The notes beneath the pieces are model-generated. The model saw only the letters and a program-made list of their open reading frames with translations. It was not told the DNA's origin and searched no databases. A stretch of DNA of 64,000 nt. Origin: Fimousia sp036311565 (GTDB taxonomy: Bacteria > Bacillota > Clostridia > Lachnospirales > Lachnospiraceae). Of this stretch, positions 1 through 8,089 are shown piece by piece. Positions within the stretch are counted from its first letter, which is position 1. Each line of letters starts with the position of its first letter. Both the position numbers and the translations under genes were made by a program. Location of the stretch: contig JAXJPR010000002.1 in assembly GCA_036311565.1 (NCBI GenBank), forward strand, positions 1 to 64,000, given 5' to 3'.

Positions 1-2
1 CA

Positions 3-77
3 GTTGTATTCGTAGTATCCATTTTATTAAATCTTATTCTTCCTAAGAATATGGAAGTGGATAAAATAGAACAATAA
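3..77 (+). CDS. C-terminal end of a membrane transporter (partial)
   Basis: The frame from the window edge to the TAA at 75-77 encodes 24 residues: a hydrophobic stretch ending in LLNLILPK and then a short charged tail. This looks like the last membrane helix and cytoplasmic tail of a permease. The LNLILPK ending is typical of nucleobase:cation symporter-2 (xanthine/uracil) permeases, but the piece is too short to assign. The rest of the gene lies upstream of the window. Confidence 0.5.
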   Translation, partial: VVFVVSILLNLILPKNMEVDKIEQ

Positions 78-134
78 AAATAGAGTGCCAAAGCAATTAT
101 AAGACTATAAATCGATTGAAAGGAGTTCATGGAT

Positions 135-1505
135 ATGAAATATGACGTAATTATTGTAGGGGCTGGTCCTGGCGGTATTTTTGCTGCCTACGAACTGGCA
201 AAAAAAGGTCCGGATCTAAAAATTGGAGTGTTTGAAGCGGGGCATGCATTAGAAAAAAGAAAATGCCCCATTGATGGAGAAAAAGTAAAATCCTGTATCA
301 AATGCAAAAGCTGTTCTATTATGAGTGGATTTGGCGGCGCAGGAGCTTTTTCTGATGGAAAATATAACATTACAAACGATTTTGGCGGTACGCTGTATGA
401 GTATATTGGAAAAACAAAAGCCATAGAGTTAATGAAATATGTGGATGATATCAATATGGCCTATGGAGGAGAGGGTACAAAGATGTATTCTACAACTGGT
501 ACCCAGTTCAATAAGATTTGTCTGCAGAATAAGTTGAAACTATTGAATGCATCTGTTCGTCATTTGGGTACAGATATTAATTACGTGGTATTAGAAAACC
601 TTTATAATGAGCTGAAAGAAAAGGTAGATTTCTATTTTGATACTCCAGTAGAAAAATTGGAAATGATTGATGGCAGATACGTGGTTCATTGTAAAGACAA
701 AACATATGACTCCGAAAAATGCATTATTTCTGTAGGAAGAATTGGAAGCAAATGGATGGAAACGATATGTAAGGACTTAAATATTCAAACAAAGTCTAAC
801 CGTGTCGATCTTGGTGTGCGCGTAGAACTACCGGCAGTCATTTTTTCACATTTGACAGACGAACTGTATGAGAGCAAGATCGTATATCGTACTGAAAAAT
901 TTGAGGATAATGTTCGTACGTTTTGTATGAATCCTTATGGAGCAGTAGTAAATGAAAATACGAATGGGATTGTTACGGTAAATGGACACAGCTATGATGA
1001 TCCTGAAAAACATACGAAAAACACAAATTTTGCTCTGTTGGTAGCAAAACATTTTTCAGAGCCATTTAAAGACAGCAATGGATATGGAGAAAGTATTGCC
1101 AGATTATCCAATATGTTAGGTGGCGGAGTCATCGTCCAGAGATTTGGAGATCTGGTTCGTGGACGCCGCAGTACAGAGAGCCGTATTGAAGATGGAATGG
1201 TACGACCTACGCTTTCTGCTACACCAGGGGATTTAAGTCTGGTACTTCCAAAACGTATTCTGGATGGCATTATCGAAATGATTTATGCACTGGATAAAAT
1301 TGCACCAGGAACTGCCAATGATGATACTCTTCTTTATGGTGTGGAAGTAAAATTCTATAATATGGAAGTGGAAGTGGATGAAAATCTGGAAAGTAATCAT
1401 AAAGGATTATATATTATTGGAGATGGCAGCGGAGTGACCCATTCGTTATCTCATGCATCTGCAAGTGGAGTGCATGTTGCCAGAAAGATTATCGAAAATA
1501 TATAA
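135..1505 (+). CDS. NAD(P)/FAD-dependent oxidoreductase, uncharacterised dehydrogenase family
   Basis: A 456-residue flavoprotein, probably cytosolic. The N-terminus carries the FAD-binding Rossmann motif GAGPGG, and the C-terminus has a second FAD-contact motif, IIGDGSG, followed by a SHASASG segment. This matches the 'uncharacterised FAD-dependent dehydrogenase' family (COG2509-like). A cysteine-rich stretch near residues 55-65 (CIKCKSC) precedes a GFGGAGAFSDGK segment conserved in that family; whether it is redox active is unknown. Two ATGs are possible. AGGAG at 121-125 lies only 3 nt from ATG 129 but 9 nt from ATG 135, so 135 is chosen. The substrate cannot be inferred, and the gene stands alone between a transporter and decayed DNA. 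Confidence 0.8.
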   Translation: MKYDVIIVGAGPGGIFAAYELAKKGPDLKIGVFEAGHALEKRKCPIDGEKVKSCIKCKSCSIMSGFGGAGAFSDGKYNITNDFGGTLYEYIGKTKAIELMKYVDDINMAYGGEGTKMYSTTGTQFNKICLQNKLKLLNASVRHLGTDINYVVLENLYNELKEKVDFYFDTPVEKLEMIDGRYVVHCKDKTYDSEKCIISVGRIGSKWMETICKDLNIQTKSNRVDLGVRVELPAVIFSHLTDELYESKIVYRTEKFEDNVRTFCMNPYGAVVNENTNGIVTVNGHSYDDPEKHTKNTNFALLVAKHFSEPFKDSNGYGESIARLSNMLGGGVIVQRFGDLVRGRRSTESRIEDGMVRPTLSATPGDLSLVLPKRILDGIIEMIYALDKIAPGTANDDTLLYGVEVKFYNMEVEVDENLESNHKGLYIIGDGSGVTHSLSHASASGVHVARKIIENI

Positions 1506-1541
1506 AACAGCATAGATGATAAAGAGGAATAAAATATGCAG

Positions 1542-1577
1542 GGTGAAAGCCGGAAGACAGAGCGTCTGGCTTTCACC
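1542..1577 (+). terminator. Hairpin downstream of the FAD oxidoreductase
   Basis: GGTGAAAGCC at 1542-1551 pairs perfectly with GGCTTTCACC at 1568-1577. A second short stem, AGAC/GTCT, extends it inside the loop. There is no T-run after it, so it is either a weak terminator or an mRNA-end stabiliser. Confidence 0.35.
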
Positions 1578-1586
1578 TTATGAACC

Positions 1587-1988
1587 ATGTGCCATTATAC
1601 CTTTGGTAATAAAATAGAATCAGAAAAAAATGATTATACCAGACTTTACGAGGCAGGAATTAGAATTCCGCAAATGTTTGACATTGATTTCGCAGAAGAG
1701 AGAATACTAAAGGAATGTATTGATGTGCCAACAATCTTTGATTTGGTTGCCAATGATAAGATGAAAGAATCTTATTTTACACAAATAAGAGAAATGGTGC
1801 AGCAGGCTTATAAAGCAGGAATTAATATCGATTATTTCCCAACCAACTTTGTAGTGCAGGATGAAGTTCTCTATTATATTGATTATGAATGCAATGATTA
1901 TATGGATGAGTGGAATTTTGAGAACTGGGGAATGAAATACTGGTCTAAGACACCAGAATTTCTTGAATATGAAAATAGTCATAGTTGA
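1587..1988 (+). pseudogene. 5'-truncated kinase-like (phosphotransferase fold) protein remnant
   Basis: An open frame of 133 codons that reads like the C-terminal two thirds of a small protein-kinase-like or aminoglycoside-phosphotransferase-like protein. The segment NIDYFPTNFV resembles a catalytic loop with Asp and Asn, and YYIDYEC resembles the metal-binding loop. The N-terminal lobe with its nucleotide-binding Gly loop and Lys is absent: an in-frame TGA sits at 1581-1583, two codons before the ATG, and no convincing Shine-Dalgarno precedes it. The family name is from memory of similar proteins; a remnant is more likely than a complete gene. Confidence 0.5.
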
Positions 1989-2032
1989 AGCTGTAAGAAT
2001 GAAAAAAATTAATAGATTTAATGGTATAACAA

Positions 2033-2064
2033 GAGGACTTGAAAATTAGGATTATCAAGTCCTC
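2033..2064. terminator. Hairpin between remnants, possible terminator of the minus-strand fragment
   Basis: GAGGACTTGA at 2033-2042 pairs perfectly with TCAAGTCCTC at 2055-2064 across a 12-nt loop. It lies between the 3' end of the kinase-like remnant and the stop codon of a minus-strand remnant, so it may have served both. The T-tracts on either side are poor. Confidence 0.4.
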
Positions 2065-2071
2065 CTTGCAT

Positions 2072-2188
2072 TTAACGATGAAATTCTTCGATTGTTTTTC
2101 CTCTATAACTTACGCTTCCTACATCTCCTACGGAAATGATGATGGTATTTGCTTGAAAACTTCTGAGTTTTAGGCATTCACCATTTTC
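2072..2188 (-). pseudogene. C-terminal fragment of an unrecognised protein
   Basis: Read on the minus strand, an open frame of 38 codons ends at TAA (2072-2074) and starts right after an in-frame TGA (2189-2191). It contains ANTIIISVGDVGSVSYRGK and ends in IEEFHR, with protein-like composition and a good hairpin just downstream. There is no start codon or ribosome binding site, so it looks like the surviving tail of a deleted gene. I do not recognise the family. Confidence 0.4.
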
Positions 2189-2350
2189 TCATCCTCCATT
2201 CGTAGTTTTGTTTGTCAAATTTATTTTTGACTATAGTTATAAACCACAGTGAGACTATTATACCAGTAAGAATATAGAATCTTGTCTCTACAAGATATTC
2301 ATTATTGCACACCCCTCCACGAATCCCCATAAAACATGGCTTTTCCATAG

Positions 2351-2674
2351 TTATGGCGGCTGGATTCAAAAAATAATTTTTGTGGTTTTTCAGCTGCAGA
2401 TAAGGTGGTAGGAAAAGCAGCAGCATTTTTGTATATACAGCTAAATATTCAACAGTTGCATGCTCAAATTATTAGCCGACATGCTTTAAAAGTATTACAG
2501 CAATATGGAATTTGGACAGAATATGATGTGCTAGCAGATGCGATTCGCAATCGAGCAGATACTGGATTTTGTCCTATGGAAAGTGCCGTATTGAAGATTG
2601 AAGAACCTAATGTAACAATCGAGGAACTTAGAAAAAAGGTATTGGAACTTACAATAAAAACATCAGAAATATAA
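2351..2674 (+). pseudogene. 5'-truncated DUF1893 domain protein
   Basis: The frame is open from 2351, after a TAG at 2348-2350. From about 2384 it gives CGFSAADKVVGKAAAF, followed later by RNRADTGFCPMESAV, both characteristic of DUF1893 proteins (function unknown, usually about 130 residues). The first roughly 30-40 residues of the domain are missing. The only in-frame initiator is a GTG at 2405 inside the conserved core, without a ribosome binding site. A broken copy is the best reading. Confidence 0.65.
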
Positions 2675-2784
2675 ATATTTTATAGGAATCTGTTCCCTTA
2701 TGCAGTCAGTTTTTTAGCAACTGGGGCTGGTAAGTGGAGCAGGTTTTTTATTATTGTAATACTCTAATGAGTAAAAGTCTAATT

Positions 2785-2831
2785 TTTGCACGTAAAAAAT
2801 ATATAAATTTTCCATTTTTGTACCGTGCAAA
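2785..2831. promoter_or_regulatory. Inverted repeat upstream of the PTS regulator, candidate operator
   Basis: TTTGCACG at 2785-2792 and CGTGCAAA at 2824-2831 form a perfect 8-bp inverted repeat with a 31-bp gap. It ends about 40 bp upstream of the likely -35 box of the PTS operon. PRD-type activators of the LicR/MtlR kind often bind just upstream of their promoters, so autoregulation is plausible but not shown. Confidence 0.4.
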
Positions 2832-2870
2832 TTGTGCATTTTATATGATTTTTTAGTACATTTCTTGGAC

Positions 2871-2899
2871 TTTACCTTTTTTTATGAATTCGTTATTAT
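2871..2899 (+). promoter_or_regulatory. Promoter of the PTS/transketolase operon
   Basis: TTTACC at 2871-2876, a 17-bp spacer, and TATTAT at 2894-2899, about 30 bp before the regulator's start codon. Confidence 0.6.
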
Positions 2900-2929
2900 A
2901 GACATATGGAAAGCGCAAGGAGGTAGCAA

Positions 2930-4969
2930 ATGTCAATTGTATACAATCTGGATGTAAGATGTTATGACATATTGAATTATCTATTGTATCAGGATGGATA
3001 TACAACAGTACAACAGCTTGCAGAAGAGAAAAAGATTTCGAAACGCAGCGTATATTACGATATACGTAAAATTAACGAATGGCTAGAAGCACAAGAACTT
3101 TTGCCTTTGGAAATTGAGCGAAAAAAGGGAATATGGATTGACGAAGAGCAGAAAAACCTCATTCGTACAAAATTAAAAATGATGCCATCAAAGCTTGCCT
3201 ATGTCTTTACACCGGTAGAAAGAATTAAAATCATTATTTGTTCTATCCTGCAAAGAAATAGAAATCTGTTTTTAGATGATTTCATCGAACTTTGTCAAGT
3301 CAGTAGAAATACCATAATTAATGATATGAAAGAGGCAACAAAAGTAATTTCCGAATATCAGCTGCAGCTTATTTATGAAAACGGAAAGGGCTATCATATC
3401 GTAGGGGATCTGGTACGAAAGAGAAGTATTTATTTTGCATTCTTTGGCTCAATTGCTGACTTTTATAAGAAGGAGATCCTTCCTCTGGATGTTCCAGAGA
3501 AAGTTGAGCAAAATCTTTGCAAATTAAAGGACATTGAAGACGCGTTAGATGTCCAGTATGTAAAGGGAACCTTATATACCATTGCGGTGTTCTTTTCAAC
3601 TATTGATAATCGTTCAGATATTTTAGAATTTTCTGAAAATGAAAAATCTGAAATTATGAATACCAGGGAGTATGAAATGGTTTCAGAACGATTTGAAGAA
3701 TTAGATGAAAGTGAACAATTATACCTTGCTTTGCATTTGCTGGGTTCAAGGATACAAAGTATTCCAGTGAACTTTATGAGTGAAGAAACCGGGCAGGAAA
3801 CGCAGAGGCTTTCCAAAATATTAGTAAAAGCGTTTTCCAGAATTGCTGGAATTGGTTTTGTCAAAGAAAATGAATTAGTTCAGGCGATAGCAGCTCATTT
3901 GAAAACATCTTTGTATCGTTATCGATATGGAGTGCAGATTGCAAATCCGATGCTTGATAATATTAAAAATGAATATGGAGATTTATTTGAGATTACAAGC
4001 AGAGCCTGCAAACATTTAGAAAAAGAAATTGGCGTGCCAATACCAGAAGGAGAAGTTGCATATATTACACTACATTTTGGGGCATTTATTACTTCAGGTC
4101 AGCAGGAAGAACAAAAATTAAGAGTTCTGATTGTCTGTCCAAATGGATTGAGCACAGCAAATATGATACGTGGCGAAATTCAGACTTTAGTTCCAAATGC
4201 ACATGCAGTGGATATTCTTTCTTTAAAAGAATATCGAAAACAGCATAATTATAATGTGGTTATTTCTACGATTGTCATTGAAGACGAGAAAAACTTAATA
4301 CTAGTGCATCCGATCTTAACTGATAATGACCGGATCGCGGTATTAAAGAAATGTATGAAATATGAGCATAACAATCATGTAAATGTGACGCAGATTGCGG
4401 AACTTGCATCAAAATATATGACAGAAGATAATTTGAAGGAATTTAAAGCAGAATTAATTGAGCATTTTTCAAAAATTGCGCTGAAAAAGTATGTGAAAAA
4501 GGGAATTTCTCAAAATGGAATTCGGGAATTGTTAGAAGAATCATATATACATATTGTAGAAGAAGTGGAATCCTGGAAGGAAGCAATTCAGGTTTCTGGC
4601 AAAGAGCTGTTGGAAGATGGATTTATCAAGCAGACTTATATTGATAGTATTATTCAGAAAACAGAACAATATGGACCATATATGTTCATTACTGATCATG
4701 TATTCCTTTCACATTCTGAAATTGCACAGGGAGCAAAAAAACTGGGAATCTCGTTAACAGTATTTAAACAGCCAGTTGCCTTTAAGGCACTGGATGGGCA
4801 GGAAAGAACGGCAAAAATTATATTAACATTATCTGCTCAGGATCAAAAAACACATATTAAATTGTTAAATGACATTATGACAATTTTTGCAGAAGAGAAA
4901 AATGTAGAAAGAATCTGGAATGCAGAGTCTGCTGCAGTGATACGAAAAATTATCTGTCAACTTGTATAG
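2930..4969 (+). CDS. PRD-domain PTS transcriptional regulator (LicR/MtlR type) with EIIB- and EIIA-like domains
   Basis: A 679-residue multidomain regulator. N-terminal winged-helix segments (about residues 8-150) include a typical HTH with TTVQQLAEEKKISKRSVYYD. Two PRD modules follow (about 170-390), with conserved His such as LALHLLG and YITLHFG. Then comes an EIIB-like domain with Cys403 in VCPNGLST, and a C-terminal EIIA-type domain (about 535-679) with a His at about 595. Phosphorylation of PRD, EIIB and EIIA sites by HPr and the cognate PTS normally couples such activators to sugar supply. It begins after AAGGAGG with good spacing, and an EIIA gene follows 8 nt after its stop, so it most likely controls the downstream PTS operon. 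Confidence 0.85.
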   Translation: MSIVYNLDVRCYDILNYLLYQDGYTTVQQLAEEKKISKRSVYYDIRKINEWLEAQELLPLEIERKKGIWIDEEQKNLIRTKLKMMPSKLAYVFTPVERIKIIICSILQRNRNLFLDDFIELCQVSRNTIINDMKEATKVISEYQLQLIYENGKGYHIVGDLVRKRSIYFAFFGSIADFYKKEILPLDVPEKVEQNLCKLKDIEDALDVQYVKGTLYTIAVFFSTIDNRSDILEFSENEKSEIMNTREYEMVSERFEELDESEQLYLALHLLGSRIQSIPVNFMSEETGQETQRLSKILVKAFSRIAGIGFVKENELVQAIAAHLKTSLYRYRYGVQIANPMLDNIKNEYGDLFEITSRACKHLEKEIGVPIPEGEVAYITLHFGAFITSGQQEEQKLRVLIVCPNGLSTANMIRGEIQTLVPNAHAVDILSLKEYRKQHNYNVVISTIVIEDEKNLILVHPILTDNDRIAVLKKCMKYEHNNHVNVTQIAELASKYMTEDNLKEFKAELIEHFSKIALKKYVKKGISQNGIRELLEESYIHIVEEVESWKEAIQVSGKELLEDGFIKQTYIDSIIQKTEQYGPYMFITDHVFLSHSEIAQGAKKLGISLTVFKQPVAFKALDGQERTAKIILTLSAQDQKTHIKLLNDIMTIFAEEKNVERIWNAESAAVIRKIICQLV

Positions 4970-4977
4970 GAGGAAAC

Positions 4978-5433
4978 ATGAAAGATATTTATAATATGCT
5001 GAAGCTGGAAAATGTACGAATTCTTCCAGGAGTTAAAGACTGGAGAGAAGCAGTTCATGTTGCAGTTCAGCCATTAGTAGATGATGGTTATTGCGAACCG
5101 AGATATATTGACGAAATTATTAAAAATACAGAAAAGCTGGGTCCTTATTATGTGCTTTGTGAAAATCTTGCGCTTATTCACGGTAGTACAGATCAGGGTG
5201 TTTTAAAACGTCAGATTGCGATTACACTATTGAGAGAGCCAATCAAATTTAAAGAAGACAGCCATAGTGTACGCATTATGATTGCTCTGGCTGCTACAGA
5301 TCCGGAATCCCATTTGTCAATTTTACAGGCAATATCACAGCTATTTTCTGATGAAGAGAGTATGAATACCGTATTAGAAGCTGCTACAGAAAAAGAAATC
5401 TTTGATTTATTTGTTGAGGCAGCGGAAATATAG
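4978..5433 (+). CDS. PTS EIIA component, ascorbate/mannitol-like family
   Basis: A 151-residue cytosolic phosphocarrier. The fold signature matches the C-terminal EIIA domain of the neighbouring regulator (KTEKLGPY versus KTEQYGPY). The probable phospho-His is His68 in LALIHGSTDQG, a variant of the usual PHG/PHA context. It would accept phosphate from HPr and pass it to the EIIB encoded at 6944. AGGAGG lies just before its ATG and the gene is in tight operon spacing. The mannitol-type EIIA is the alternative, but the EIIC neighbour favours the UlaC-like group. Confidence 0.8.
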   Translation: MKDIYNMLKLENVRILPGVKDWREAVHVAVQPLVDDGYCEPRYIDEIIKNTEKLGPYYVLCENLALIHGSTDQGVLKRQIAITLLREPIKFKEDSHSVRIMIALAATDPESHLSILQAISQLFSDEESMNTVLEAATEKEIFDLFVEAAEI

Positions 5434-5467
5434 TTGAAAATTGTGGAAAATATGAAGGAGGATAAAA

Positions 5468-6856
5468 ATGAGTTTTATTATTAACGTGTTATCAACACCT
5501 GCCATTTTAGTAGGTCTGATTTCTTTAGTAGGTTTAATTTTACAGAAAAAACCAATTGAAGAAATTGTAAAAGGAACTGTTAAAACTATCGTAGGATTTT
5601 TAGTACTGACTGCAGGATCAAGTTTCTTACAGACAGGCTCATTAAATGATTTTGGTACCATCTTTAACTATGCATTTAATATGCAGGGAGTAGTACCAAA
5701 CAACGAAGCAATTGTATCTTTAGGATTGGTAGACTTTGCAAGTGATACTGCTTATATTATGTGTATCGGAATGATCGCTAACATCGTTTTAGCAAGATTC
5801 TCAAGATTACATTACATTTTCTTAACAGGTCATCATACATTATACATGGCTTGTATGTTAGCAGTAATCTTAAATGTAGGTAACTTAACTGGACCAACAT
5901 TATGGATTGCAGGCGGATTAATTCTTGGATTGATCATGGTAATTTCTCCAGCTATTTGTCAGCCAACAATGAGCAAGATTACAGGAACAGATGAACTTGG
6001 ATTTGGTCACTTTGGTGGATGCGGATACTGGTTCTCAGCTCAGATTGGTAAATTATTCAAAGGAAAAAGTAAATCAACAGAAGAAGTTAACTTTCCACAG
6101 AGAATTTCTTTCTTACGTGATACAACAGTAGCAATCGGTTTAACAATGACAGTATTTTTCATCATTGTAACATTCGTTGCAGTTGTAATCAGAGATGGTA
6201 TGAGTGATCCAACAATTTCTGCATTCTTTGCAGGTGAAACACAGACACATTGGTTAGTATGGGCAATTACAAAAGGCTTAAGCTTCTCAGGCGGAGTTTA
6301 CATCATCTTAAGTGGTGTACGTTTAATTATCGGTGAAATCGTTCCTGCTTTCCGTGGAATCGCAGAAAAAATCGTACCAGATGCAAAACCAGCAATTGAC
6401 TGTCCAGTAGTATTCCCATATGCTCCTAACGCAGTATTAATCGGATTTTTAGTATCTTTCTTAGGTGGTATTGTAGGATTATTCATCCTTGGTGGAATTA
6501 ATACAGCATTAGTTCCAGTAGCATTAATTTTACCTGGTGTTATCCCTCACTTCTTCTGTGGAGCAACTGCTGGTGTATTTGCCAACGCAGAAGGTGGTTT
6601 AAAAGGATGTCTGGTTGGATCTTTCCTTCATGGATTATTAATTACATTCCTTCCAGCAATCTGTATGCCAGTTATGGGATCATTAAACTTTGCAAACTGT
6701 ACATTCTCAGATGCTGATTTCTCTATCGCAGGTATCATCTTAGGAAACATTGCACAGTTTATTCAGGGTGGCGGATTATTCGCAGTATGCGTAATCTTAT
6801 TCTTACTCCCAATTATTTATAATGTAGTTGCACCTAAAAAATCAAAAAAAGCATAA
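5468..6856 (+). CDS. PTS EIIC permease, ascorbate (UlaA/SgaT) family
   Basis: A 462-residue integral membrane protein with about ten hydrophobic segments from residue 3 to the C-terminal KKSKKA tail. Family signs include GHHTLYMACMLAVIL, the HFGGCGYW loop, and PHFFCGATAGVFANAEGG. UlaA-family permeases translocate ascorbate and, in many Firmicutes, other unidentified polyols or sugars, phosphorylating them on entry with EIIA and EIIB. The absence of ulaG, ulaD, ulaE or ulaF and the presence of transketolase and DERA argue against ascorbate as the substrate. AGGAGG precedes the ATG. Codon use is strongly A/T-ending, typical of a well-expressed gene here. Confidence 0.85.
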   Translation: MSFIINVLSTPAILVGLISLVGLILQKKPIEEIVKGTVKTIVGFLVLTAGSSFLQTGSLNDFGTIFNYAFNMQGVVPNNEAIVSLGLVDFASDTAYIMCIGMIANIVLARFSRLHYIFLTGHHTLYMACMLAVILNVGNLTGPTLWIAGGLILGLIMVISPAICQPTMSKITGTDELGFGHFGGCGYWFSAQIGKLFKGKSKSTEEVNFPQRISFLRDTTVAIGLTMTVFFIIVTFVAVVIRDGMSDPTISAFFAGETQTHWLVWAITKGLSFSGGVYIILSGVRLIIGEIVPAFRGIAEKIVPDAKPAIDCPVVFPYAPNAVLIGFLVSFLGGIVGLFILGGINTALVPVALILPGVIPHFFCGATAGVFANAEGGLKGCLVGSFLHGLLITFLPAICMPVMGSLNFANCTFSDADFSIAGIILGNIAQFIQGGGLFAVCVILFLLPIIYNVVAPKKSKKA

Positions 6857-6868
6857 AATAGTAAAAAA

Positions 6869-6893
6869 CCTGGGAAGCTTTAAGCTTCCCGGG
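6869..6893 (+). terminator. Intra-operon hairpin between EIIC and EIIB genes
   Basis: CCTGGGAAGC pairs with GCTTCCCGGG (one G-U) around a tight loop at 6869-6893. It is followed by AAAAAC, not a T-run, so it is more likely an mRNA processing or stability element that sets different levels of EIIC and EIIB than a full terminator. Confidence 0.45.
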
Positions 6894-6943
6894 AAAAACT
6901 ATTATAAACAAAAGTAAATGTATTATTTTCAGGAGGTATCGTT

Positions 6944-7219
6944 ATGATTAAATCAATTATGTGTTGCTGTGGTTCAGGACTTGGTTCTAGTATGTTAGTA
7001 AGAATGAATGTAGAAAAAGCATTACAGAAATTAGGAGTTTCCGGAGTATCTGTAGCACATTCTTCTTTATCCGATGCTGCAGAAGGAGCTGCAGATTTAT
7101 TCGTAGTTGGAAAAGACCTTTCTAACTTTGTAAAACAGCTTCCAAGAGTTATTATTTTAGATAATATTATGGATAAAGCAGAATTAGAAGCTAAATTAAA
7201 AGAAGAATTAGATAAATAA
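6944..7219 (+). CDS. PTS EIIB component, ascorbate (UlaB) type
   Basis: A 91-residue cytosolic phosphotransfer protein. The N-terminal strand leads into CCCGSGLGSSM, and the phospho-cysteine is expected to be Cys9, just before GSGLGSS, as in UlaB-type EIIB proteins. It would take phosphate from EIIA (4978) and pass it to the substrate held in EIIC (5468). AGGAGG at about 6930-6935 gives standard spacing. The transketolase gene starts 15 nt after its stop. Confidence 0.85.
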   Translation: MIKSIMCCCGSGLGSSMLVRMNVEKALQKLGVSGVSVAHSSLSDAAEGAADLFVVGKDLSNFVKQLPRVIILDNIMDKAELEAKLKEELDK

Positions 7220-7234
7220 TAAGAGGATTATCGT

Positions 7235-8089
7235 ATGGAAAAGGATAAACTACAGGATTTAAAGGTTCTTTCGGCTAAAATTCGTAAGGATGTTCTTGAA
7301 ATGCTGGAAAGACGTGGATATGGTCACATGGGAGGATCATTATCTATCGTTGAAGTAATGAGTGTATTATATGGAAAGCAGCTAAGATATGATGTGAAGA
7401 ATCCAAAATGGGAAGACAGAGATATGGTAGTGCTTTCTAAAGGACATGCAGGTCCAGCCTGGTATTCCGCACTTGCAGAATGTGGATTCTTTGAAGAAGA
7501 CTGGTTATTTACCTTAAATGATGGTGGAACCAATCTTCCATCTCATCCAGACCGTTTAAAAACACCTGGTGTTGATATGACAACAGGTTCTCTTGGACAG
7601 GGAACTTCTGCAGCAGCAGGAATTGCAACAGGATTTCGCATGAAAGGAACTGATCAGTATGTATATCTGATTGTAGGAGATGGAGAACTGAATGAGGGAC
7701 AATGTTGGGAAGCTTTCCAGTATCTTGCTCATTATAAATTAAATCAATGTATCGTGATTATAGATGAAAATAAGAGACAGTTAGATGGTACAACCAAAGA
7801 AGTCATGAATCCTTTCAGCATTGCCGATAAGATGAAAGCATTTGGGTTCTATACTCAGACCGTAAAAGGGAATGATGAAGAAGCCATCGATGCAGCCATC
7901 GAAAATGCAAAAAATACAAAGAATCAGGCTGTTTGTATTGTGCTTGATTCCATTAAAGGTTCTGGGGTACCTTATTTTGAACAGCTTGCAGGCAATCATT
8001 CTGTTAAGTTTAATAATGATGAAATCATGCAGGCAAATCATGAGGCAATCGAGGCTTTAGAAAAATTCATAGAAGGAGGTGCCAAATAA
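7235..8089 (+). CDS. Transketolase, N-terminal (TPP-binding) subunit
   Basis: A 284-residue subunit corresponding to the first half of transketolase. It has the thiamine-diphosphate motif beginning GDGELNEGQ and ending near IDENKRQ, and the early HMGGSLS segment. With the product of 8090 it should form a functional heteromeric transketolase moving two-carbon ketol groups between ketose and aldose phosphates. Its place directly after the PTS genes suggests that it processes the imported compound or its breakdown products. Other TPP ketolases built the same way, such as apulose-4-phosphate or sulfo-sugar transketolases, cannot be excluded from sequence alone. Confidence 0.85.
   Translation: MEKDKLQDLKVLSAKIRKDVLEMLERRGYGHMGGSLSIVEVMSVLYGKQLRYDVKNPKWEDRDMVVLSKGHAGPAWYSALAECGFFEEDWLFTLNDGGTNLPSHPDRLKTPGVDMTTGSLGQGTSAAAGIATGFRMKGTDQYVYLIVGDGELNEGQCWEAFQYLAHYKLNQCIVIIDENKRQLDGTTKEVMNPFSIADKMKAFGFYTQTVKGNDEEAIDAAIENAKNTKNQAVCIVLDSIKGSGVPYFEQLAGNHSVKFNNDEIMQANHEAIEALEKFIEGGAK

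Noticed and set aside
2178..2426. An 82-codon minus-strand frame with a hydrophobic segment
   Set aside because: It crosses the DUF1893 remnant and another remnant in a different frame and has no ribosome binding site; the remnants explain the sequence better.
3463..3864. A 133-codon minus-strand frame inside the PRD regulator
   Set aside because: It is fully antisense to a well-supported gene, with no start signal and no recognisable domain.
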